62,280 nucleotides of DNA, taken from contig JACPEG010000043.1 in the NCBI GenBank assembly GCA_016183615.1, positions 1 through 62,280 on the forward strand, written 5' to 3'. A model generated the notes under the pieces. The model made no database searches and was not told the DNA's origin. It was given only the letters and a program-made list of their open reading frames with translations. Source of the DNA: Betaproteobacteria bacterium. GTDB lineage: Bacteria; Pseudomonadota; Gammaproteobacteria; Burkholderiales; UBA6910. The position numbers and the translations under genes were made by a program. Below, piece after piece: positions 26,205 through 34,458 of this stretch (positions are counted from its first letter, which is position 1; every line of letters begins with the position of its first letter).

Positions 26205-27449
26205 ATGCGCCTCATCGCCGAGATCGCGGCCACCCACCTCACCCACCGCAAGCGCCAGAGCATCGTCTCGATCCTGGGCGTCGCCATGGGCGTGGGCTTC
26301 TTCATCGGCATGGCGGCGCTGATGCAGGGATTCCAGACCTACTTCGTCTCCAAGATCATCGACGTCTGGCCCCACATCATCATGAAGGACGAATACCGGC
26401 TGCCCAGCCTGCAGCCGGCCCAGCGCCAGTTTCCCCAGGGCGCGGTGGCGCTGCACGGGTTGAAGCCGGTCGAGGAGCTGCGGGGCATCCGCGACGGCAA
26501 GGCCGTCATCGCGGCGCTGAACCGCATCGAGGGCATCCACGCCGCGCCCACCATGCGCACCCAGGCCTTCATGCGCTACGGCGCGAAGGACGTATCGGCG
26601 ACGCTCGTCGGCATCGACCCGGAACTGGAACGGCAGGTTTCGCAACTGGAGCGCGACCTCAAGGTGGGCAGTCTCAATGAGCTGCACACGGCGGCCAACG
26701 GCGTGATCCTGGGCGAGGGACTCGCCGCCAAGCTGGGAGTGGAAGCGCACAACATCATTACCGTGGTGTCCCCCGCCGGCGTCATCCTGAAAATGCAGGT
26801 GGTGGGGATTTTCCGCACCGGCATCACCACCATCGACAACTTCGACTCCTACACGCTGCTCAAGAAGGCCCAGATCCTGGCCAACCGGCCCAACGTGATC
26901 AACCAGATCCGGATCCGGCTGCGGGACGTCGGAAACGCCCGGGTGGTGGCTTCCAGCATCGAGTCGCGCTACGGCTACCGCACCGAGGCCTGGGAAGAGA
27001 CCTACGAGAACGTGCTGGGCATTTTCGTGATCCAGAACGGCATCATGTATTCCTCCGTGGGAGCGATCCTGATCGTCGCCGCCTTCGGCATTTTCAACAT
27101 CATCTCCACCATCATCCACGAGAAGACCCGCGACATCGCCATCCTCAAGTCGATCGGGGTGGCGGAGCTCGACATCCGGCTCATCTTCCTGCTGGAAGGG
27201 CTGGCGGTGGGGATGATCGGAACCGTGCTCGGCTGGGCCCTGGGCCACGCCCTGGTGGAAATCCTCGCTTCCATCCGCTTCAACATCGAGGGCTTTGTCC
27301 GGGCCGAGGGCTTCATCCTCAACGAAAGCCCCTACCACTACCTGATCGCCGCGGGATTCGCGCTCATCTCCTCCTCGCTGGCGGCGTTCCTGCCCGCCCG
27401 CAAGGCGGCCCGCCTCGATCCGGTGGACATACTGAGGGGGGCGGCATGA
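26205..27449 (+). CDS. ABC transporter permease, MacB/FtsX family
   Basis: The 414-residue protein has one N-terminal membrane helix, a large periplasmic domain (about 50-270) and three C-terminal helices (GAILIVAAFGIFNIIST; GLAVGMIGTVLGWALGH; LIAAGFALISSSLAAFLPA), the MacB-type fold. EKTRDIAILKSIG is the conserved coupling-helix segment. Its stop overlaps the ATPase start by four bases, so this is a MacB-type mechanotransmission exporter split into permease and ATPase. Confidence 0.9.
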   Translation: MRLIAEIAATHLTHRKRQSIVSILGVAMGVGFFIGMAALMQGFQTYFVSKIIDVWPHIIMKDEYRLPSLQPAQRQFPQGAVALHGLKPVEELRGIRDGKAVIAALNRIEGIHAAPTMRTQAFMRYGAKDVSATLVGIDPELERQVSQLERDLKVGSLNELHTAANGVILGEGLAAKLGVEAHNIITVVSPAGVILKMQVVGIFRTGITTIDNFDSYTLLKKAQILANRPNVINQIRIRLRDVGNARVVASSIESRYGYRTEAWEETYENVLGIFVIQNGIMYSSVGAILIVAAFGIFNIISTIIHEKTRDIAILKSIGVAELDIRLIFLLEGLAVGMIGTVLGWALGHALVEILASIRFNIEGFVRAEGFILNESPYHYLIAAGFALISSSLAAFLPARKAARLDPVDILRGAA

Positions 27450-28123
27450 GCGCGGCACTGCAAACCCTGAACATGACCCGCATCCTGCCGGGCCCGGTGC
27501 CGGTCACCCTGATCGAGCACGCGAACCTCTCGATCGGAAAGGGCGAGTTCGTGGCCATCACCGGCCCGTCGGGCTCGGGCAAATCGTCGCTGCTGTACCT
27601 GCTGGGGCTGCTCGATCGTCCCACCGAGGGCAGCGTGATGCTGGAGGAAAAGGAGACGTCGCACCTCGGCTCCGGGGAACTGGCGCGGCTGCGGCTCGCG
27701 AAGCTCGGGTTCGTGTTCCAGTTTCATTTCCTGCTGCCGGAATTTTCAGTGCTGGAAAACGTGATGATCCCCATGCGCAAGCTGGGGCGGCTGTCGGGAG
27801 ACGCGATGAAGACCAAGGCGATGCGCCTGCTGAAGAGCCTCGGGATGGAAGGCGAAGCACGCAAGCGCCCGGAGCAACTCTCGGGCGGGCAGCGCCAGCG
27901 GGCCGCCATCGCCCGGGCGCTGGCCAACGATCCCCTGGTGCTCCTGGCCGACGAGCCCACCGGCAACCTGGATTCGAAGAATGCCCACAACGTATTCGAG
28001 ATTTTCCGGGGCCTCGCCGAAGACCAGGGGCAGACCGTCGTGGTGGTCACCCACGATCCCCACCTCTCCGAGCACACCCACCGCCAGATCCACATCGTCG
28101 ACGGCCGGATCGTCGACGCCTGA
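27446..28123 (+). CDS. ABC transporter ATPase, LolD/MacB-type
   Basis: The 225-residue ATPase has Walker A GPSGSGKSS, the signature LSGGQRQRAAIARAL, Walker B VLLADEPTGNLDS and the His switch VVVVTHDPHLS. The Q-loop reads GFVFQFHFLLPEF. The four-base overlap with the permease gene indicates coupling. It powers the exporter with the adaptor two genes upstream. Confidence 0.92.
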   Translation: MSAALQTLNMTRILPGPVPVTLIEHANLSIGKGEFVAITGPSGSGKSSLLYLLGLLDRPTEGSVMLEEKETSHLGSGELARLRLAKLGFVFQFHFLLPEFSVLENVMIPMRKLGRLSGDAMKTKAMRLLKSLGMEGEARKRPEQLSGGQRQRAAIARALANDPLVLLADEPTGNLDSKNAHNVFEIFRGLAEDQGQTVVVVTHDPHLSEHTHRQIHIVDGRIVDA

Positions 28124-28311
28124 GCCCGCTATCCGCTGCCCCGCCGGGCGCCGTTGCTTTCCGCCAGGGGCCCAGCGGGTCCAACAGCGCAAGGTGCTGA
28201 TTTGTAACTGCCCGAGGTACGGACCGCGCCGGTCAGCGGCTGTGACGGGCATTCCTGGCTTGTCCCCAGAGAACGGCTGCTCCGGAGGCTGTCTCCGTTG
28301 GTGCATTGCAG

Positions 28312-28317
28312 TATAAT
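28312..28317 (+). promoter_or_regulatory. Perfect TATAAT -10 box upstream of aceB
   Basis: TATAAT at 28312-28317 lies 35 bases before the aceB start. The -35 (CTGTCT at 28289-28294) matches only half the consensus, so an activator may be needed. The 28124-28311 stretch before it shows no gene. Confidence 0.5.
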
Positions 28318-28351
28318 AATTCGTTTTTACATGGTGAAACAGGGAGCCTCC

Positions 28352-29956
28352 ATGAACAAACCCAACGTCCTGCCCCACGGCATCGAAATCAAGGCGCCGG
28401 TGAGCGCCGAATTCGCCGACATCCTCACCCCCGACGCCCTGGCTCTGGTGGCCAAGCTGCAGCGCGCTTTCGGGGCGCGGCGCCTGGAGCTGCTGGCGAA
28501 GCGCGCGGCGCGGCAGAAGGAGTTCGACGCGGGCAAACTTCCCGATTTCCTGCCGGAAACCGCCGCCATCCGCGACTCGGTGTGGACCGTGGCGCCCCAG
28601 GCCGCCGACATGCTGGACCGCCGGGTGGAAATCACCGGCCCCACCGACCGCAAGATGGTGATCAACGCGCTCAACTCCGGCGCCAGCACCTACATGGCCG
28701 ACTTCGAGGACTCCAACACGCCCACCTGGTCCAACATGATCGAGGGCCAGATCAACCTGCGCGACGCGGTGCGCCGCACCATCACCTTTGCGAGCCCCGA
28801 GGGCAAGCAGTACCAGCTCAACCACAAGACCGCGGTGCTGCTGGTGCGGCCCCGGGGCTGGCACCTGGAGGAAAAACATGTGCTGGTGGACGGCAAGCCC
28901 GTCTCCGGCGGCCTGTTCGATTTCGGACTCTACTTCTTCCACAACGCGAAGGAGCTGCTGGCGCGGGGCAGCGGCCCCTACTTCTACCTGCCGAAGCTGG
29001 AAAGCCACCTGGAAGCCCGGCTGTGGAATGAGGTGTTCAACCTGGCCCAGGACGAACTGGGCATCCGCCGCGGCGCCATCAAGGCCACGGTGCTGATCGA
29101 GACCGTGCTCGGCACCTTCGAGATGGACGAGATCCTGTGGGAACTCAAGGACCACTCGGCAGGGCTCAACATCGGGCGCTGGGATTACATTTTTTCCTGC
29201 ATCAAGAAGTTCCGCACCAACAAGGATTTCTGCCTCGCCGACCGGTCCCAGGTCACCATGACCGCGCCCTTCATGCGCGCCTATGCGCTCACGCTGGTGA
29301 AGACCTGCCATCGCCGCAACGCGCCGGCCATGGGAGGAATGGCGGCCCAGATCCCCATCAAGAACGACCCCGCGGCCAACGAGGCGGCGCTCGCCAAGGT
29401 GCGGGCCGACAAGGAGCGGGAAGCCACCGATGGCTGCGACGGCACCTGGGTGGCCCACCCCGGCCTGGTGCCCATCGCCAGGGAAATTTTTGACAGGCAC
29501 ATGCCCACGCCCAACCAGTACGGAAAGAAGCGCGACGACGTGAACGTCACGGCGAAAGACCTGCTCAATTTCCAGCCCGAGAGGCCCATCACCGAGGTGG
29601 GCCTGAGGAACAGCATCTCCGTGGGCATCCAGTACCTGGGTTCCTGGCTCGCCGGCAACGGCTGCGTGCCGGTGTTCAACCTGATGGAGGACGCCGCCAC
29701 CGCCGAGATTTCCCGCTCCCAGATCTGGCAGTGGATCAGAAGCCCCAAGGGCGTGCTCGACGACGGGCGCAAGGTCACGCGGGAGCTGGTGCGCAGCCTC
29801 GCCGCCGAGGAGCTGCCCAAGGTCAGGACCTACCTGGGCGATGAAGCCTGGAACGCCGGCAAGTACGGGGAAGCCGCCAGGCTCTTCGACCGCATCACCA
29901 CCGACGACGACTACGTTGAGTTCCTCACGCTCCCGGCCTATGATTTAATAGACTGA
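28352..29956 (+). CDS. aceB: Malate synthase A
   Basis: Malate synthase condenses glyoxylate and acetyl-CoA in the glyoxylate shunt. The 534-residue length and motifs fit the A isoform: [19 protein letters not shown] (active-site Asp-Glu), [35 protein letters not shown], and [24 protein letters not shown] six bases before ATG 28352 supports the start. An upstream in-frame ATG at 28331 is less likely. Confidence 0.95.
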   Translation: MNKPNVLPHGIEIKAPVSAEFADILTPDALALVAKLQRAFGARRLELLAKRAARQKEFDAGKLPDFLPETAAIRDSVWTVAPQAADMLDRRVEITGPTDRKMVINALNSGASTYMADFEDSNTPTWSNMIEGQINLRDAVRRTITFASPEGKQYQLNHKTAVLLVRPRGWHLEEKHVLVDGKPVSGGLFDFGLYFFHNAKELLARGSGPYFYLPKLESHLEARLWNEVFNLAQDELGIRRGAIKATVLIETVLGTFEMDEILWELKDHSAGLNIGRWDYIFSCIKKFRTNKDFCLADRSQVTMTAPFMRAYALTLVKTCHRRNAPAMGGMAAQIPIKNDPAANEAALAKVRADKEREATDGCDGTWVAHPGLVPIAREIFDRHMPTPNQYGKKRDDVNVTAKDLLNFQPERPITEVGLRNSISVGIQYLGSWLAGNGCVPVFNLMEDAATAEISRSQIWQWIRSPKGVLDDGRKVTRELVRSLAAEELPKVRTYLGDEAWNAGKYGEAARLFDRITTDDDYVEFLTLPAYDLID

Positions 29957-29990
29957 GCCGAATGGCATAGCGCAGCGAAGGAGAGGAGCC

Positions 29991-30419
29991 ATGAAGACGG
30001 TAAGACAGTTGCTGCAGGGGAAGCCTCGTGTCACACTCAGCATCCGGCCCGACGCCACCACCCACGACGCCATGAAGCTGATGGCGGAGAAGAACGTGGG
30101 GGCGCTGCTGGTGCTGGATGGCGACAGCCTGGTGGGAATCCTCTCGGAGCGGGACTTCGCCCGCAAGTTGTTCATCCTCGAAAAATCGCCCAGGGACATT
30201 CCGGTGCGGGAGGTCATGACCAAACAGGTCATTTACGTCCGCCCCGACCAGACCGGCGACGATTGCATGGCCCTCATGACCGAGAAACGGGTGCGCCACC
30301 TGCCGGTCATCGAGAACGGCAAGGTCATCGGCGTGGTGTCCATCGGCGACCTGGTGAAGGACACCATCTCCGAGCAGCAGTTCATCATTCAGCAGCTCGA
30401 GCACTACATCCACGGCTGA
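29991..30419 (+). CDS. Tandem CBS-domain protein
   Basis: The 142-residue protein is almost entirely two CBS motifs: VTLSIRPDATTHDAMKLMAE ... LVGILSERDFARKL and VMTKQVIYVRPDQTGDDCMA ... VIGVVSIGDLVKD. Such stand-alone proteins bind adenosyl nucleotides and may sense cell energy, but the target is unknown. GGAGAGGAG precedes the start. It follows aceB by 34 bases. Confidence 0.9.
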   Translation: MKTVRQLLQGKPRVTLSIRPDATTHDAMKLMAEKNVGALLVLDGDSLVGILSERDFARKLFILEKSPRDIPVREVMTKQVIYVRPDQTGDDCMALMTEKRVRHLPVIENGKVIGVVSIGDLVKDTISEQQFIIQQLEHYIHG

Positions 30420-30431
30420 ACGGCGTTTGCC

Positions 30432-30470
30432 GGGAAGAGCCCCGCTCCTCCCCGGGCAGGCTTTCTTTTT
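30432..30470 (+). terminator. Probable intrinsic terminator after the CBS gene
   Basis: GGGAAGAG (30432-30439) pairs with CTCCTCCC (30445-30452) with one mismatch around a CCCCG loop. It is followed by GGGCAGG and then CTTTCTTTTT to 30470. The stem is modest and the U-run is 10 bases off the stem. Confidence 0.4.
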
Positions 30471-30484
30471 GGTTCGCCCGGAAT

Positions 30485-30595
30485 GTTGGGCATGAATGCC
30501 CAACCTACGAATCGGAGCGCGTAGGTTGGGCACTCTGTGCCCAACGATCTGGGGCGGCTGGCGTCAGATGCTCATGTCGGGCATAGATGCCCAAC
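30485..30595. repeat. Cluster of three GTTGGGCA palindromic repeats
   Basis: Copies are at 30485-30504, 30525-30545 and 30576-30595, each a GTTGGGCA/TGCCCAAC palindrome (the last has one substitution in its left arm) with a CCTAC or GTAGG flank. They fill the space between the convergent CBS and Mn-exporter genes. The last copy provides the TAG stop of the exporter, just as the copy at 4422 does for the permease. Confidence 0.8.
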
Positions 30596-31159
30596 CTACC
30601 GGTCGCCTCCCACCGCGAGCGTGAGCACCCCGAGGGCGACGAACAGGGCGGCGGCGACCCAGCGCATCGCTTTCATGTTGATGCGATGGGCGAGCGCCTC
30701 GCCGATCCACACCGCGGGCGCATTCGCGATCACCATCCCCAGCGTGGTGCCCGCCACCACCGCCGCCAGCGCATCGTAGCGCGCGGCAAGCGCGACGGTC
30801 GCAAGCTGGGTCTTGTCCCCCATCTCCACCAGGAAAAAGGCCACCAGCGTGGTGACGAACACCCCGGCGCGCCGCAGCTTCGGGTCGCTCTCCAGGGTGT
30901 CGGGCTTCAGTGCCCACACCCCGAACCCCAGGAACGACAGCGCCACGATCCACTTCAGGATGAGGGGCGAGACCAGGGTGGCGAGCCAGGCGCCCACGTA
31001 GCCCGCCAGCGCGTGGTTGGCCAGCGTCGCAAAAAATATGCCCGACAGAATGGCGTACTTGCGCTTGAGCTTGGCGGCCAGCACGAAGGACAGCAGTTGA
31101 GTCTTGTCGCCGATCTCGGCGAGGGCGACGACGGAGGTGGAGACGAGGAGCGCTTCCAT
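30596..31159 (-). CDS. TMEM165/GDT1-family manganese exporter
   Basis: The 187-residue membrane protein contains the two defining motifs of the family, ALAEIGDKTQLLSF near the N-terminus and FLVEMGDKTQLATVAL in the second half, each in a hydrophobic helix. The family exports Mn2+ (MneA-like). ATG 31159 begins MEALLVSTSVVALAEIGDK. Residues in frame upstream to 31363 are riboswitch sequence, not protein. A Mn2+-type yybP-ykoY aptamer lies in the leader, matching the function. Confidence 0.92.
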   Translation of the reverse strand: MEALLVSTSVVALAEIGDKTQLLSFVLAAKLKRKYAILSGIFFATLANHALAGYVGAWLATLVSPLILKWIVALSFLGFGVWALKPDTLESDPKLRRAGVFVTTLVAFFLVEMGDKTQLATVALAARYDALAAVVAGTTLGMVIANAPAVWIGEALAHRINMKAMRWVAAALFVALGVLTLAVGGDR

Positions 31160-31230
31160 GGGGTTTCCCGGCGGGTCGGGTGGCGGTTGAGCCCATGGCA
31201 CGGCGCCCTCCACCCGACCCGCGAGCGAAG

Positions 31231-31349
31231 CGCCGATGCCAAAGGTCTCGCCAAGCCCGGCAGGCTGCCGGTGGCCGGATGCGCCACGCCCCGCTGGGGC
31301 AAGTGTGTTGACGCATCCCGGTCCTTGCGGACCGAGGCTACTCCCCGAT
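31231..31349 (-). promoter_or_regulatory. yybP-ykoY (Mn2+) riboswitch upstream of the Mn exporter
   Basis: Read on the minus strand, the leader contains ATCGGGGAGTAGCC, a GGTCC-GCAA-GGACC hairpin, the segment GCGTCAACACACTTG, and the 3' consensus GGCGAGACCTTTGGC. The conserved GGGGAGUAGC and GAGACCUUUG loops are those that chelate Mn2+ in this class. It ends about 70 bases before the exporter start. The class activates exporters at high Mn2+. Confidence 0.88.
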
Positions 31350-31407
31350 GACAAGAGGAGCACGAAGTTTAGCGAATTCCCCCTGCCGGAGCAATCGATC
31401 TAGCGCG

Positions 31408-31608
31408 TCACGTCAGACCAACCCGTGCCATTGCTTGCTGCGCGACGCGCTTCTCGAGGCAAGCGGGACACAGACAGCCGCGCGCCGCGTCCGCCATGGG
31501 CACGATCGGTGGATGTTTCGTGCTGCACCAGCAGGGATTCTTCCCCAGCTCGTATTCGCAGACGAAGGCGGCGCCGCACTCGGGGCAGCACTTGTTGGGA
31601 ACGGTCAT
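31408..31608 (-). CDS. Cysteine-rich CWC-family small protein
   Basis: The 66-residue protein has the CWC pattern: CCPECGAAFVCEY, GKNPCWCSTK, then CLCPACLEKRV, giving eight Cys in the protein. It probably binds zinc. The start at 31608 (MTVPNKCCPECG) is typical; an upstream extension is possible. Function is unknown. It is divergent from the diheme cytochrome gene. Confidence 0.8.
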   Translation of the reverse strand: MTVPNKCCPECGAAFVCEYELGKNPCWCSTKHPPIVPMADAARGCLCPACLEKRVAQQAMARVGLT

Positions 31609-31681
31609 GATGGAGTCCGAAGAGGACACACTATACCTGTCGCCCGGGGGCTTTCGCCAGAGGCGCCGCGCAACGGGTCGT

Positions 31682-31710
31682 TTGAAGCGGCAGGGCCCAC
31701 CACCTATAAT
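31682..31710 (+). promoter_or_regulatory. Promoter of the diheme cytochrome c gene
   Basis: TTGAAG (31682-31687) and a perfect TATAAT (31705-31710) are separated by 17 bases. Transcription would start near 31717, about 45 bases before the ATG at 31763. Confidence 0.6.
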
Positions 31711-31762
31711 CGTTCACAACCCGCGGGCACCCTGGCCCGTGGTCCCGACAGGGGGTCTGGGG

Positions 31763-32473
31763 ATGATTCCCGCACGTTGGCTTTTTCCGGGCGTGGCTCT
31801 GGCGACCGCATTGCTGTGCGGCGCCCGGATCGGCGTGGCGCAGACGACGCATCTTCCTGCCGGCGGGCCGGCGGACGATCATCCCCTGGTGGTGGAGTCC
31901 AAGAAGCGCTGGCAGCAGAGTCCCCACGGCACCATGCTGGCGCGCATTCTTCCGCCCAGCGTGGTTTCCCGGGAACTGCCGGATGCAGGCTCCCCCGGCG
32001 CTGAACTGCTGGTGAAGTACTGCGTGCAATGCCATAACCTGCCCAGCCCTGCCATGCACACGCGGGAAAAATGGCCGAGCATCGTGCAGCGCATGGTCTG
32101 GCGCATGGAGGGCCGCGGCAACATCGGGGACCTGATGAAGGAAATGATGGCGGAAGTGAAGGCACCCACGGCGAAGGAGCAGAAGACGCTGGTGGCCTAC
32201 CTCAAAAAGCACAGCCAGAAAGCCATCAACCCGCGGAAATATCCGGATCTTGCCTCCCCCGAGGGCAAGGTGTTCTCGATTGCCTGTTCCCAGTGCCACA
32301 CCCTGCCCGACCCCCGGCGCCACACCGCGGCCGAGTGGCCCCCGGTGGTGGAACGCATGAAGAAGCACATGACCTGGACCAACCGGGTCATCGGGCGCGC
32401 ACGGGAGGCGGAGCGCGAGCTCACGCTGCAGGACATCCTTTCCTTCCTCAAGCGCAACAGCCGGCTGAACTGA
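31763..32473 (+). CDS. Diheme cytochrome c
   Basis: The 236-residue precursor has a signal peptide (RWLFPGVALATALLCGARIG) and two heme-binding motifs, CVQCH and CSQCH, each followed by LP and a W-P-x-x-V segment with a downstream Met (VQRMVW; VERMKK) as the probable sixth ligand. The two halves are tandem copies of one cytochrome c domain. It would carry electrons in the periplasm. The alcohol dehydrogenase gene follows 7 bases later, so co-transcription is likely. Confidence 0.85.
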   Translation: MIPARWLFPGVALATALLCGARIGVAQTTHLPAGGPADDHPLVVESKKRWQQSPHGTMLARILPPSVVSRELPDAGSPGAELLVKYCVQCHNLPSPAMHTREKWPSIVQRMVWRMEGRGNIGDLMKEMMAEVKAPTAKEQKTLVAYLKKHSQKAINPRKYPDLASPEGKVFSIACSQCHTLPDPRRHTAAEWPPVVERMKKHMTWTNRVIGRAREAERELTLQDILSFLKRNSRLN

Positions 32474-32480
32474 TCGGCGC

Positions 32481-33464
32481 ATGCGGGCCATGGTCCTGGA
32501 GCGGCCCGGCGAGCCGCTCAAGCTCACCGAACTCGCGCGGCCCCGCGTCGGGGCGGGGCGGATCCTGCTCCGGGTTCGCGCCTGCGGCGTGTGCCGCACC
32601 GATCTGCACGTGGTGGAGGGAGACCTCAGGGAAGGCAAGCTCCCCATCATCCCGGGCCACGAGATCGTCGGCAGCGTGGTGGAAAAGGGCGAGGGCGTGG
32701 AGCGTTTCGAGCTCGGGGACCGGGTGGGCGTGCCCTGGCTGGGCTACACCTGCGGCACCTGCGAGTACTGCCGCTCGGGGCGCGAGAATCTTTGCAGCGG
32801 CGCCCGCTTTACCGGCTACCACCTGGACGGGGGCTATGCCGAGTATGTTCTCGCCGACCAGCGTTACTGCTTCGCGCTGCCCGCGGAATACCGGGACGCC
32901 GAAGCCGCGCCCCTGCTGTGCGCGGGCCTCATCGGCTACCGCTCCCTGGTGATGGCCGGCGACGCCCGGCGTCTCGGCATTTACGGCTTCGGCGCGGCGG
33001 CCCACATCGTGGCCCAGGTCGCCCGCCACCAGGGCCGCGACGTGTACGCCTTCACCCGCCCCGGCGACACGGAGAGCCAGCGCTTTGCCGAGGAGCTGGG
33101 CGCGGTGTGGACCGGGGATTCCACCGGAGCTGCGCCGGAACCCCTCGACGCCGCCATCATTTTCGCGCCGGTGGGGGCGCTGGTGCCGGCGGCGCTGGCC
33201 GCTACCGCCAAGGGCGGCACCGTGGTCTGCGCCGGCATCCACATGAGCGACATTCCCGGCTTTCCCTACGCCATGCTGTGGGGCGAGCGCAGCCTCCGTT
33301 CGGTGGCCAATCTTACCCACCGCGACGGCGAGGAATTCCTGGCCCTCGCACCTCGGGTTCCGGTCCGGACCCGGGTCGAAATCTTCCCCCTGTCGGACGC
33401 GAATGAGGCCCTCGGGCGCCTGCGCCAGGGCCGGGTCCAGGGCGCTGCGGTGCTGGTTCCCTGA
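32481..33464 (+). CDS. Zinc-dependent medium-chain alcohol dehydrogenase family protein
   Basis: The 327-residue protein has the catalytic-zinc Cys in GVCRTDLHVVEGDL, His in PGHEIVG, the four structural-zinc Cys in CGTCEYCRSGRENLC, and the nucleotide-binding strand GIYGFGAAAHIVAQVA. The glycine motif is GFGAAA rather than GLGGVG, as in the YogA/AdhA-type branch. Substrate is unknown. Confidence 0.88.
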   Translation: MRAMVLERPGEPLKLTELARPRVGAGRILLRVRACGVCRTDLHVVEGDLREGKLPIIPGHEIVGSVVEKGEGVERFELGDRVGVPWLGYTCGTCEYCRSGRENLCSGARFTGYHLDGGYAEYVLADQRYCFALPAEYRDAEAAPLLCAGLIGYRSLVMAGDARRLGIYGFGAAAHIVAQVARHQGRDVYAFTRPGDTESQRFAEELGAVWTGDSTGAAPEPLDAAIIFAPVGALVPAALAATAKGGTVVCAGIHMSDIPGFPYAMLWGERSLRSVANLTHRDGEEFLALAPRVPVRTRVEIFPLSDANEALGRLRQGRVQGAAVLVP

Positions 33465-33539
33465 TCTCCGCGTTCCGGCACCAATAGTCTGATTCAAAAT
33501 AATTAATCCAGGCCGCCGAAGGCCGGTGGGCCGACCGCT

Positions 33540-33639
33540 TTGTTGCAGTGCAAAAATTATTTCCAGTAATTGCCCCAAAACCCCTTGACATACCGCTAGG
33601 TGCCCTTACAATATGAATTGTTGCAATGCAGCAATTATT
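33540..33639 (+). promoter_or_regulatory. phaP promoter flanked by two near-identical operator-like repeats
   Basis: The promoter is TTGACA (33585-33590), a 16-base spacer, then TACAAT (33607-33612). Two 22-base repeats, TTGTTGCARTGCA followed by NNAATTATT, lie at 33540-33561 and 33618-33639 and differ at only three positions. Each contains TGC-N3-GCA, the type of site reported for the PHA regulator PhaR. One copy is upstream of the -35 and one just after the -10, a layout suited to repression. A TTGC-N6-GCAA palindrome (33641 onward) follows. Confidence 0.6.
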
Positions 33640-33692
33640 GGTTGCGGGGCTGCAAACGGGTTATTTAAATTCTTTTTTTCAAGGAGATAGTT

Positions 33693-34232
33693 ATGTATAC
33701 GGTTCCTGAGAAGGTAGCGGCCCTGAACAAGGGCAATGTGGAGGCGGCCATCACCGTCGCCAATATCGTCCTGGACAGCGCCGAGCGCCTGCTCCAGGTC
33801 CAACTGTCCGCGGCCAAGTCGGCCGTGGCCGACAACGCCAAGGCGGCGAAGGTGCTGGCCCAGGTGAAGGACGTGCAAGGCCTGGCGGCGCTGCAGAGCG
33901 CCCTGCCGGAAGCCGGCGTGGAGAAGGTGCTGGGTTACTCCCGCAGCGTGTATGAAATCGCTGCCCAGACCCAGACCGAGCTCGCGGGGCTGGTGGAAGA
34001 GCGCGTGGCGGAATTCAACAAGGGCGTGATCGCCGCCCTCGAGCAGGCTGCCAAGTCCGCTCCCGCCGGCGTCGGCGCCGATGCTGCCGTGGCCGCGGTG
34101 AAGTCCGCCGTCGCCGCCGCCTCCTCGGCCTACGACACCCTGAACAAGGCCGCCAAGCAGGTCGCCGACCTCACCGAGGCCAACGTGACCGCGCTCGCGA
34201 CCAAGACCGTGGCGAAGAAGAAGGCCGCCTAA
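33693..34232 (+). CDS. phaP: Phasin family protein
   Basis: The 179-residue helical protein matches the phasin_2 family: PEKVAALNKGNVEAAITVAN, repeated amphipathic helices, an Ala/Lys-rich tail ending KKKAA. Phasins coat polyhydroxyalkanoate granules and control their number and size. AAGGAGA precedes ATG 33693. A strong terminator follows. The organism probably makes PHA, though no synthase gene is in this window. Confidence 0.9.
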   Translation: MYTVPEKVAALNKGNVEAAITVANIVLDSAERLLQVQLSAAKSAVADNAKAAKVLAQVKDVQGLAALQSALPEAGVEKVLGYSRSVYEIAAQTQTELAGLVEERVAEFNKGVIAALEQAAKSAPAGVGADAAVAAVKSAVAAASSAYDTLNKAAKQVADLTEANVTALATKTVAKKKAA

Positions 34233-34253
34233 GTCTCGCGTAGCGAAGCAAGA

Positions 34254-34293
34254 TCAAGCCCCCTGCAGGCAACTGCAGGGGGCTTGTTTTTTT
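34254..34293 (+). terminator. Intrinsic terminator of phaP
   Basis: AAGCCCCCTGCAG and CTGCAGGGGGCTT are perfect 13-base arms around GCAA, followed at once by GTTTTTTT. This is a textbook rho-independent terminator. Confidence 0.95.
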
Positions 34294-34458
34294 GCACGAC
34301 CCAAAAAGCTTGTTTGAATCCCTTAACAGGCAGTTAATCCAGTCTCCCCCGTGAATACCCGATCGCCGCGTTCCCTCCGGCACCTGCCCGCGAGATGCTC
34401 AGCGGCGCACAGGCGCACTAATGATGGCATCACAATCGTTCGTGGCATATTTATGATG

